From: an uncultured Bacteroides sp. | Lineage (GTDB): Bacteria; Bacteroidota; Bacteroidia; Bacteroidales; Bacteroidaceae | DNA: 6,650 nucleotides | NCBI GenBank assembly: GCA_959606905.1 | Contig: CAUHML010000170.1 | Location: forward strand, 1 to 6,650 | Reading direction: 5' to 3' | Shown: positions 1-4,403 of the stretch, in pieces | Position numbering within the stretch: position 1 is the stretch's first letter | Layout: each line of letters begins with the position of its first letter | The notes under the pieces: generated by a model | What the model saw: the letters and a program-made list of their open reading frames with translations, nothing else | The model's database searches: none | What the model was told of the DNA's origin: nothing | Program-made: the position numbers and the translations under genes

Positions 1-17
1 TTATGCATTTTTGCCAT
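1..17 (-). CDS. 5' end of a leftward gene running off the left edge (function unknown)
   Basis: Only the first five codons (M-A-K-M-H) are inside the window, so the product cannot be identified. The start is supported by a good Shine-Dalgarno match, AAAGGAG on the minus strand (positions 23-29), five bases upstream of the ATG at 17. It is transcribed divergently from the lysis cassette, and a 17-base palindrome lies in its leader at 39-55. Strong Shine-Dalgarno sites are unusual for Bacteroidales chromosomal genes but also occur before the lysozyme gene here, which fits a phage gene. No clear TAnnTTTG promoter was found on the minus strand. Confidence 0.5.
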
Positions 18-38
18 AATATCTCCTTTCATCCGCCT

Positions 39-55
39 AAGTTCCGGGGGAACTT
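39..55. promoter_or_regulatory. Perfect palindrome in the divergent control region, possible operator
   Basis: AAGTTCC and GGAACTT form a perfect 7-bp inverted repeat around a GGG centre. It lies about 22 bases upstream of the leftward start codon, inside its probable 5' leader. There is no T-tract on either side, so a repressor or dimeric-regulator site, or a leader hairpin, is more likely than a terminator. Function is inferred from symmetry and position only. Confidence 0.35.
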
Positions 56-101
56 GGAAACAGCATTGAAAATGAATCAGATAAGTTCTGTTCAAAAAAT
101 A

Positions 102-164
102 GGGTAGAACAAAAGATATTTTTCTTAGGATTCTACCCACTTTCTACCATGTATCTATTTCTAC
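102..164. repeat. Cluster of TTCTACC repeats, possible regulator-binding array
   Basis: TTCTACC occurs at 131-137 and 142-148, 11 bp apart (one helical turn). A partial copy TTCTAC is at 159-164. An inverted copy, GGTAGAA, is at 103-109, so GGGTAGAA (102-109) and TTCTACCC (131-138) form a perfect 8-bp inverted repeat with a 21-base spacer. The cluster ends about 20 bases before the -33 element of the rightward promoter and also lies upstream of the leftward gene, so it could bind a shared activator or repressor. Confidence 0.4.
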
Positions 165-184
165 TATTTTTTTAGGTGAAAAAG

Positions 185-215
185 TTTGAAACAGGAATGT
201 GATTTTTTATCTTTG
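185..215 (+). promoter_or_regulatory. Consensus Bacteroidales (sigma-ABfr) promoter
   Basis: The -33 element TTTG (185-188) and the -7 element TATCTTTG (208-215) are separated by exactly 19 bases and match the Bacteroides consensus TTTG-N19-21-TAnnTTTG at every defined position. Transcription should begin near 220-223. It meets a strong terminator within about 50 nt, before any open reading frame, so its transcript is either a short RNA or needs antitermination to reach the lysis genes. Confidence 0.75.
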
Positions 216-230
216 CAGATGTGTAAGACC

Positions 231-273
231 AAGAGCTTGTTGCGGATTAAATTCCGTAGCAGGCTCTTTTTTT
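231..273 (+). terminator. Strong intrinsic terminator immediately downstream of the promoter
   Basis: The arms at 231-246 and 253-268 form 16 consecutive base pairs when read as plus-strand RNA. Three of them are G-U wobbles that would be mismatches on the other strand, so the plus strand is the functional one. The loop is six bases (247-252), and a run of seven T follows (267-273). Starting near 221, the terminated transcript would be about 50 nt. No plus-strand gene precedes it in the window. Confidence 0.8.
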
Positions 274-334
274 ATTGTCATATCGTGGCAATGGATTTCG
301 GGGCTTTGGCAGCGATGATGCAAACGGATAGGGA

Positions 335-342
335 TATCTTTG
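335..342 (+). promoter_or_regulatory. -7 box of a possible second lysis-cassette promoter
   Basis: TATCTTTG is a perfect -7 element, 39 bases before the ATG at 382, giving a predicted leader of about 35 nt. No TTTG lies at the usual distance upstream (the nearest, 305-308, is 26 bases away), so the -33 part is poor. It could be an activator-dependent late promoter that bypasses the terminator at 231-273. Confidence 0.35.
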
Positions 343-381
343 AGGTGTGTATTTTTATAATTCAGATAAACAATAGACGAA

Positions 382-774
382 ATGGAATTAAACGACTGGT
401 TGGCTATAATCGGGGCTTTCGGAGGATTGGAGGCTGTCCGCTGGGGTGTCACGTTCTGGGTGAACCGCAAGACTAACGCACGGAAAGAGGATGCGTCCGC
501 CGATTCGATGGAGGATGAGAACGAGCGTAAGCAGGTTGACTGGCTGGAAGAACGCATCGCCCAGCGTGACGCCAAGATCGATGCGTTATACGTTGAGCTT
601 CGTAATGAACAGTCTGATAAGCTGGCATGGATTCATAAGTGCCACGAGCTGGAACTGCAATTGAAAGATGCCGAGCATAACCGTTGTGACAGGCCTGACA
701 GCGAATGCGGTCGTCGTATTCCACCACGCAGGACTACATTAATTAAAGATAAGGAGGAAAAGAAAAATGGCTGA
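382..774 (+). CDS. Small one-TM coiled-coil phage protein, possible holin
   Basis: This 130-residue protein opens with a short hydrophobic segment (about residues 5-27, ending in a W-rich stretch), followed by a highly charged region (28-50) and an amphipathic probable coiled coil (about 48-98). The tail has a [11 protein letters not shown] motif with Cys102 and Cys109, then a basic end. I recognise the type as a recurrent Bacteroides phage protein found beside endolysins, but know of no proven function. Its place before the muramidase, with an 8-base overlap (767-774), and the single N-terminal membrane segment suggest a holin or a membrane-tethered lysis accessory. A holin is inference: many holins have more than one TM segment and lack so large a soluble domain. 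The G+C level is visibly higher than in the cargo operon downstream. Confidence 0.75.
   Translation: MELNDWLAIIGAFGGLEAVRWGVTFWVNRKTNARKEDASADSMEDENERKQVDWLEERIAQRDAKIDALYVELRNEQSDKLAWIHKCHELELQLKDAEHNRCDRPDSECGRRIPPRRTTLIKDKEEKKNG
751..757 (+). promoter_or_regulatory. Strong Shine-Dalgarno site for the lysozyme gene
   Basis: AAGGAGG lies nine bases before the ATG at 767, inside the end of the preceding gene. Such a full match is uncommon in Bacteroidales, where initiation often relies on A-rich leaders. It fixes the lysozyme start. Confidence 0.7.
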
Positions 775-1285
775 TGTGAAAAAACTTGCACCGTTTATCC
801 TGAAGTGGGAAGGCGGTTTTGTAAATGACCCGGACGATTTAGGAGGGGCTACCAATATGGGTGTGACCATTGGAACTTATGAAGCGTATTGCCGAAAGAA
901 AAGCTATCCCAAGCCTACGGTTGAAAGATTGAAAAACATCACGAAAGAGGAATGGACGGAGATTTTGAAAACCATGTATTGGGACAGGTGGAAAGCTGAC
1001 GAAATTAAATCCCAATCCATAGCTGATATCCTTGTCGATTGGATCTGGGCAAGCGGAGTGCACGGTATCAAAATACCGCAGGATTTGCTTGGCGTGATTC
1101 CTGATGGCATTGTCGGGCCTAAGACACTTGCCGCAGTCAATTCCCGTAATCCACGTGAACTGTTTGATCAGATCAAGATTGCACGGTTTGATTTCATCGA
1201 GGATATATGCCGGGAACGCCCTGCAAATAACAAGTTCAAACGGGGCTGGATGAACCGTATAAATGATATCTCTTATGTTGGCTAA
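767..1285 (+). CDS. Phage endolysin, GH108 N-acetylmuramidase with peptidoglycan-binding domain
   Basis: At 172 residues this is the usual size of glycoside hydrolase family 108 (glyco_hydro_108) lysozymes, which cleave the glycan backbone of peptidoglycan in the periplasm. The N-terminal signature is plain: W14-E15-G16-G17, then [15 protein letters not shown] (20-34), with Glu15 as the expected catalytic acid. The C-terminal part (about 92-168) fits the predicted peptidoglycan-binding domain paired with GH108 (PG_binding_3), including [12 protein letters not shown] (113-124). There is no signal peptide, so release should depend on a holin-type partner, consistent with the overlapping upstream gene. 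It also overlaps the downstream lipoprotein if that begins at 1263. A perfect Shine-Dalgarno site supports the start. Confidence 0.92.
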   Translation: MADVKKLAPFILKWEGGFVNDPDDLGGATNMGVTIGTYEAYCRKKSYPKPTVERLKNITKEEWTEILKTMYWDRWKADEIKSQSIADILVDWIWASGVHGIKIPQDLLGVIPDGIVGPKTLAAVNSRNPRELFDQIKIARFDFIEDICRERPANNKFKRGWMNRINDISYVG

Positions 1286-1784
1286 GGTTATGAACTGGGT
1301 AAGCCAGCACATATTGCTGGCTCCCTTTATGTGCCTGTTTCTTCTATTGTCATGTGGCAGTTCACATAAGGTTGCCAAATCCGACACAGAAATAATCAGG
1401 AAGGACAGTGCCAGTGAATCGGTCAACATCGTACATGGATTAACCACCTCTTTGAGCGAACTCATTACAACCAATGGTAGCTATGTAATTGATTTCCGTA
1501 TCTATGATACAAGAAAACCGCCCGACAGCCTGACCGGGAAACCTCCGTTATTGGCTGACGGGCATGTAGAAGGTGATTTCAGCAAGAATAAAAAGAAGGA
1601 AACTGCAACCAAAGACAGTACGGAGGTGAAAGCTGACAAGGAAACCACTTCCGATATCCATGAGAAAACCAAGACTGAAGGGGTAAAGGATAAAAAAGAA
1701 TCCACGCTGCTTAAACAAATCGGTTTTGTCTGTGTTTGTGTAACTGTACTAATTTTTGTTGTACTGGTGGCGAAACAACATTAG
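1263..1784 (+). CDS. Lipoprotein with C-terminal TM helix, candidate one-piece spanin (u-spanin)
   Basis: The 173-residue product has a hydrophobic N-terminus ending in a lipobox LLSC (Cys31), so lipidation and outer-membrane sorting are likely. The middle (32-150) is polar and lysine/glutamate-rich, with low complexity at about 108-148. The C-terminus (about 152-170) is one strong membrane helix followed by KQH. An outer-membrane lipid anchor plus an inner-membrane helix is the layout of unimolecular spanins such as T1 gp11, which fuse the two membranes at the end of lysis. It is the last gene of the lysis cassette, directly after the endolysin, where Rz/Rz1 genes usually sit. The start is uncertain: ATG 1263 overlaps the lysozyme, whereas ATG 1290 just after its stop gives 164 residues and also keeps the lipobox. 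Family assignment is topological, not by similarity. Confidence 0.8.
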   Translation: MISLMLAKVMNWVSQHILLAPFMCLFLLLSCGSSHKVAKSDTEIIRKDSASESVNIVHGLTTSLSELITTNGSYVIDFRIYDTRKPPDSLTGKPPLLADGHVEGDFSKNKKKETATKDSTEVKADKETTSDIHEKTKTEGVKDKKESTLLKQIGFVCVCVTVLIFVVLVAKQH

Positions 1785-1789
1785 TATAC

Positions 1790-1820
1790 CAGGCCGACGT
1801 TCCAAAGGTACGTCGGCCTG
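1790..1820 (+). terminator. Hairpin closing the lysis cassette
   Basis: CAGGCCGACGT (1790-1800) and ACGTCGGCCTG (1810-1820) form a perfect 11-bp G+C-rich stem with a nine-base loop, six bases after the lipoprotein stop. The following tract (TGTTTGTCT) is only moderately T-rich. It probably ends lysis-cassette transcription and may also protect against read-through from the minus-strand side. Confidence 0.75.
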
Positions 1821-1831
1821 ATGTTTGTCTA

Positions 1832-2048
1832 TCAAAAGTTCCCCTGGTAATTTTTTATAAGGTCATTGGCCTCTTGTATATCATGGGGCGTGTAGATATC
1901 CGTCATTAATATGCTGCTGTGACGGGCCTGATCGCGTACACTTGACACATCATAAATGTCGTAGCATGTTCGTTATACCTGTATCCTTCAGGGAATAGAA
2001 CTTGTATTGAGTGGAAAGTTTAAGGTCTTTCCTAAGATAGTGTATCAG
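1832..2048 (-). pseudogene. Relic C-terminus of a Bacteroidetes tyrosine recombinase, frameshifted
   Basis: Two adjacent minus-strand frames read as the end of a Bacteroides-type phage integrase. The first (about 2036 to 1951) gives LRKDLKL, then KFYSLKDTGITNMLRHL. After a frameshift near 1950-1955 the second frame gives YDVSSVRDQARHSS, then TDIYTPHDIQEANDLIK, with a stop at 1832-1834. These correspond to the region before the second catalytic arginine, the ARHSS box, and the segment with the nucleophilic tyrosine (TDIYT). About 70 residues remain and the N-terminal and core domains are missing, so the protein cannot be active. It is from a different recombinase subfamily than the intact integrase at 4395-5570, whose motifs differ. 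It probably marks an earlier integration or recombination event at this spot. Confidence 0.75.
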
Positions 2049-2192
2049 ACGGTGACAAATGATATTTATCATACGATTAAGCAGCAGCAGAAGAAGAAGA
2101 AGCGCTGGGGATCGGGCTTGCAGATTGGGTATGGTTATCTGGGAGGTTGGTATGTGGGTGTTGGAGTGAGTTATAATATATTTATGTGGTAA
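2007..2192 (+). pseudogene. Headless C-terminal fragment of a small phage lysis-region protein
   Basis: The open frame has no usable ATG. A TTG at 2007 is the only early start-like codon, and the sequence before about 2035 reads in reverse as recombinase, so the phage-like part begins near IVYQTVTND. It continues with a lysine-rich stretch (KKKKRW) and ends in GYGYLGGWYVGVGVSYN and a terminal tryptophan. Glycine/aromatic alternation with a final aromatic residue is typical of a terminal outer-membrane beta-strand. Similar C-termini are familiar to me from small Bacteroides phage proteins near endolysins, many labelled DUF6808-like, but that family link is from memory. The N-terminal membrane anchor expected in such proteins is missing, so I call it a truncated remnant. 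Confidence 0.5.
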
Positions 2193-2240
2193 AGTTCAAT
2201 AATAAAACGTCTATTCTTATATCTATATTCATTTTTTTGC

Positions 2241-2248
2241 TATCTTTG
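2241..2248 (+). promoter_or_regulatory. -7 box of the ATPase operon promoter
   Basis: TATCTTTG is a perfect Bacteroidales -7 element, 39 bases before the ATPase ATG, so the leader would be about 34 nt. There is no TTTG at the expected -33 position, although the upstream DNA is very A+T-rich. The geometry resembles the -7 box before the lysis cassette (335-342), so both may be activator-dependent or simply weak. Confidence 0.5.
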
Positions 2249-2287
2249 TCGATATATTTTAGAACAACTCTATTGAATTAAATTAAG

Positions 2288-3535
2288 ATGTGCGAATCAG
2301 AGGAAATTTTTTACGAAGATGAGCGAAGATTAAAGGAAAGCGGAGTTCGCAATGTATTTACTCCTCATACTCCTATTAATCAAGAAAACTTGTTTAGAGG
2401 AAGAATAACTGAAGTGCAACAGATTCTTTCTACGTTGAATACGCCAGGTCAGCATGTATTGTTATTTGGCGATAGGGGAGTTGGAAAAAGCTCTCTAGCT
2501 AATATTGCATCAAGCAAACTTATTAAAATAGCAGGAAAGGATTTGGTAATAAAACGTTGTTCTAAATCAGATTCTTTTAGTACCATATTTGAAAGTGCAT
2601 TGATGAAATGCGGTATAGATATATCAATACAATCAAAAAATATTTCAGGTAGCTTTTCCATAAAGGGTATTGGGTGTCAAGAGAGTACAGAGTACAATGG
2701 ATTTATGGATAAGGTGCAATCTCCTTCTTGGATTTATGAAAAATTGAAGGATCTTAATACACTATTGCTTATTGATGAATTCGATTCTATACAAAACAAA
2801 GAGGATAAGCATAAAGTCGCTGAATTAATTAAATTATTGAGTGATTCGAATTCCTCCTTTAAAATATTTGTGGTTGGAATTGCGGAATCAGCTGAAGAAT
2901 TAACAGCAGGACATCCTTCAGTACAAAGATGTTTGAAAGAAATCAAATTGTCCAAGATGTCTCAAAGAGAACTGGTTGATATTATAAATAGCGGTTCAGC
3001 TAAATTAAAATTGAATTTTACAAGAGATGCTAAATTTCGTATTTGCAGACTAAGCTCTGGCTATCCTCATTTTACCCATTTGATTTCATTAAAATCAGCA
3101 GAAGGAGCTATTATAAATGAAGTAACAGACATTGATATAGATGACGTTAATGAAGCTATAGAAAAATCTATCCTTGATTGTGAGAATTCATTGAGACAGT
3201 CTTATGATGAGACCGTAAAATCATCTTCTACAATGATTGTTTATAGAAAGATTTTATATGCGACAGCATTATGTTATGATGAATTTATTAGAAGTAAATC
3301 CATTCGTTTTATTTACAATCTTATCTTTGATGAGGAAATAACTCAACAAAGACTGAACCAATATTTAAGTAAACTTGTTTCCAATTCTAATGATAAGATT
3401 TTGCGAAGATTAACAAAAGGGGTATATAGGTTTACTGATCCAAGAATGAGTTCTTATATTCGCTTAGTTCAATCTGATATGTATTCTGATAAAGAGGAAT
3501 CTATATACGCAAATATGAAGGTAGAATCCATATAA
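2288..3535 (+). CDS. AAA ATPase of the Orc1/Cdc6-like type with C-terminal winged helix, accessory cargo
   Basis: The 415-residue protein has an N-terminal linker (about 1-33) with FRGR (36-39), the usual entry to Orc/Cdc6-like AAA modules. Walker A is GDRGVGKSS (61-69, Lys67) and Walker B is LLLIDEFD (159-166, Asp163-Glu164). A sensor-1-like strand is FVVGIAES (194-201), an arginine-finger-like segment is HPSVQRCLKEI (209-219) and a sensor-2 region is SGYPHFTHL (257-265). Residues about 315-395 look like a winged-helix domain ending in YRFTDPRMSSYIRL. No nuclease, protease or TIR domain is visible, so the output must come from this protein's own remodelling, from DNA binding, or from partners. 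The gene is visibly A+T-richer than the lysis genes. The 10-base gap to the next ORF indicates an operon. Its place between lysis and integration genes is typical of prophage cargo, often anti-phage, but function is not shown. Confidence 0.85.
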   Translation: MCESEEIFYEDERRLKESGVRNVFTPHTPINQENLFRGRITEVQQILSTLNTPGQHVLLFGDRGVGKSSLANIASSKLIKIAGKDLVIKRCSKSDSFSTIFESALMKCGIDISIQSKNISGSFSIKGIGCQESTEYNGFMDKVQSPSWIYEKLKDLNTLLLIDEFDSIQNKEDKHKVAELIKLLSDSNSSFKIFVVGIAESAEELTAGHPSVQRCLKEIKLSKMSQRELVDIINSGSAKLKLNFTRDAKFRICRLSSGYPHFTHLISLKSAEGAIINEVTDIDIDDVNEAIEKSILDCENSLRQSYDETVKSSSTMIVYRKILYATALCYDEFIRSKSIRFIYNLIFDEEITQQRLNQYLSKLVSNSNDKILRRLTKGVYRFTDPRMSSYIRLVQSDMYSDKEESIYANMKVESI

Positions 3536-3545
3536 ATGAATAATT

Positions 3546-3701
3546 ATGATTAAATGTACGATTATAACAGGAACTTCATTTCAGGAAGTCGAAATGAAGG
3601 TAAATCGTTTTCTGGCAATTAATAGAGTTCAGAAGATTATTGAAGTTGTAAATCTGAGTGATGAACAATATGTTGCGATGGCTATATATTATGAAGCTTA
3701 A
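3546..3701 (+). CDS. Small 51-residue protein resembling the Cse60 family, second gene of the ATPase operon
   Basis: The ATG at 3546 is 10 bases after the ATPase stop. The predicted order is a short strand (KCTIIT, 3-8), a helix (about 11-26) and two strands (KIIEVVNL, 30-37; QYVAMAIYYE, 41-50). This matches in length and pattern the small sporulation-protein Cse60-like family, whose members start with a strand, carry an acidic helix and end in a strand. The match is from pattern only and may be superficial. Such small proteins have no well-defined mechanism. The sequence reads as coding: no rare composition, balanced codons, and the same A+T-rich character as the ATPase. A role as a regulator or partner of the ATPase is inferred from co-transcription. 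Confidence 0.6.
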   Translation: MIKCTIITGTSFQEVEMKVNRFLAINRVQKIIEVVNLSDEQYVAMAIYYEA

Positions 3702-3742
3702 TTTTGCATTCCTATGAGTAGTAAGCACCCAAAAATGACATA

Positions 3743-3895
3743 GTGCTGCTTCACGCCATAGTCTCTATTTTTGTGGAAACTAAAATTCCACATATTCTTA
3801 TTATAGTCGTAATGGCTGTTTTTATGCTATTATATTTCGCCAAAAGTGAAGAATTCCGAAGAATGGTCCATGAAGAATTGTGGAAGGCAGCCTAA
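3743..3895 (+). CDS. Short membrane peptide closing the ATPase operon
   Basis: No ATG opens this frame early. GTG 3743 gives 50 residues and GTG 3773 gives 40, while ATG 3812 would leave only 27 and cut the membrane segment. The peptide has one hydrophobic helix (IPHILIIVVMAVFMLLYF) followed by a charged tail (AKSEEFRRMVHEELWKAA), so a single-pass inner-membrane protein is expected. Its stop codon lies inside the operon terminator hairpin (3882-3908), which supports a real 3' end. It resembles small phage or toxin-like membrane peptides, but I know no family. Alternatively it is a degraded remnant: a short frame starting at ATG 3714 (MSSKHPKMT) stops at 3741-3743, and its TAG shares a base with the GTG at 3743. 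Confidence 0.45.
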   Translation: MLLHAIVSIFVETKIPHILIIVVMAVFMLLYFAKSEEFRRMVHEELWKAA

Positions 3896-3908
3896 TAAGC
3901 TGCCTTCC
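3882..3908 (+). terminator. Terminator hairpin of the ATPase operon
   Basis: GGAAGGCAGC (3882-3891) and GCTGCCTTCC (3899-3908) form a perfect 10-bp stem with a seven-base loop CTAATAA. That loop holds the tandem stop codons of the membrane peptide. The T-richness after it (CTACCCTTTTATAAT) is moderate. Confidence 0.75.
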
Positions 3909-3964
3909 CTACCCTTTTATAATCTCTCACCCCTATGCTTTATTGAAATTTTCCTATTTTGTTT

Positions 3965-3995
3965 TTTGTAAAGTCATATAAAATACCCATCTTTG
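3965..3995 (+). promoter_or_regulatory. Promoter of the structured RNA
   Basis: TTTG (3965-3968), 19 bases, then CATCTTTG (3988-3995), which matches the -7 consensus except for C in place of the first T. Predicted start is about 4000-4003, exactly at the 5' arm of the long closing helix of the RNA that follows. Confidence 0.65.
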
Positions 3996-3997
3996 CA

Positions 3998-4171
3998 TTG
4001 CGTTACATATTTTGTTTAGTGTCGAGATTCCGACCGTTAAGCTACGGACAACATACATGCCCATAGCTTCTTCATATACGGTTCCGACCCCCGTGTTGTA
4101 TGCTTAATGGCTACACTGTATCCCGACATTAAAGATATGTAACGCAACGGGAAAGCGGAACCGTTTTTTTT
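3998..4171 (+). ncRNA. Extensively base-paired RNA (about 150 nt) of unknown class: standalone ncRNA or regulatory leader
   Basis: A perfect 13-bp inverted repeat closes the element: TTGCGTTACATAT (3998-4010) with ATATGTAACGCAA (4135-4147). Inside it, 4015-4028 pairs with 4120-4133 (one A-C mismatch, one G-U). CCGTTAAGC (4034-4042) pairs with GCTTAATGG (4102-4110) through one G-U pair, and ACAACA (4048-4053) pairs with TGTTGT (4094-4099). A small GGT-TCCG-ACC hairpin sits at 4080-4089, and TTCCGACC occurs twice (4028/4029 and 4082 onward). The promoter places the start at the first helix. A short terminator-like hairpin with eight T follows (4146-4171). The next ORF begins at 4194, so this may be its leader. 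I do not recognise a known class. At DNA level, a hairpin origin or a MITE-like element is an alternative. Confidence 0.55.
4146..4171 (+). terminator. Weak-stem, strong-U-tract terminator after the structured RNA
   Basis: AACGG (4146-4150) pairs with CCGTT (4161-4165), with a 10-base loop, and the 3' arm runs into eight T (4164-4171). A competing hairpin, GCGGAA (4155-4160) with TTCCGC (4170-4175), would bury the T-run in its loop and stem. The terminator arm shares two bases with the closing helix of the RNA, so the structures are partly mutually exclusive, as in attenuators. Confidence 0.5.
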
Positions 4172-4193
4172 CCGCAGACTAACGCAATTGCAT

Positions 4194-4403
4194 ATGTCAA
4201 AATTAGCCCCAACTGCTCATCAACTATCTAAAAAGTTTATAGGCTATGGACACTATGAACTTACAATTTCTTCCTCTGAGGGCACAAAAACGATTGTCAC
4301 AAGAAATATGGACTTGATAGAACGGCTAAACTCAGAGATAGACAAAGAAAAAGAGGAAGCGACTGCCGAAGCAATCGCTCTAGTTCTTGAATCCTCACTT
4401 TAG
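4194..4403 (+). CDS. Small hypothetical protein of a Bacteroidetes mobile-element family (69 aa)
   Basis: The frame is open from TTG 4188, but ATG 4194 is the sensible start, giving 69 residues. A GYGHYELTI stretch (about residues 17-25) leads into a predicted beta-hairpin with TKTIVTRN, then an acidic amphipathic helix (about 38-66, rich in E, K and A). The G-Y-G-H...T...D pattern resembles small proteins often encoded by Bacteroidetes mobile elements and prophages. The resemblance is from memory and no function is known to me. It lies right after the structured RNA and converges tail-to-tail with the integrase gene, overlapping it by nine bases (4395-4403). The compact spacing suggests a native part of the element. 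No separate promoter is seen between 4171 and 4194, so expression probably depends on read-through of the terminator-like hairpin. Confidence 0.65.
   Translation: MSKLAPTAHQLSKKFIGYGHYELTISSSEGTKTIVTRNMDLIERLNSEIDKEKEEATAEAIALVLESSL

Noticed and set aside
102..164. CRISPR array
   Set aside because: The repeats are only seven bases long, irregularly spaced and without spacer-sized intervals.
102..215. Invertible promoter of the Bacteroides phase-variation type
   Set aside because: The GGGTAGAA/TTCTACCC inverted repeat does not bracket the promoter; both arms lie upstream of it, only 21 bases apart.
186..575. Open frames over the promoter/terminator region on both strands
   Set aside because: They run through the strong terminator hairpin and the start of the 130-residue lysis gene, with implausible composition.
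839..1474. Long minus-strand open frame (about 211 codons) across the lysozyme and lipoprotein genes
   Set aside because: It is the mirror of two well-supported plus-strand genes, has no promoter or ribosome site, and its product shows no recognisable motif.
3998..4147. MITE or other miniature transposable element with 13-bp terminal repeats
   Set aside because: No target-site duplication flanks it, the interior is a series of nested helices rather than unrelated DNA, and a correctly spaced promoter feeds into it. Kept only as an alternative.
3998..4403. Retron (structured RNA with inverted-repeat ends next to a small ORF)
   Set aside because: The a1/a2-like repeats fit, but no reverse transcriptase is present anywhere in the window and the 69-residue product has no RT motif.
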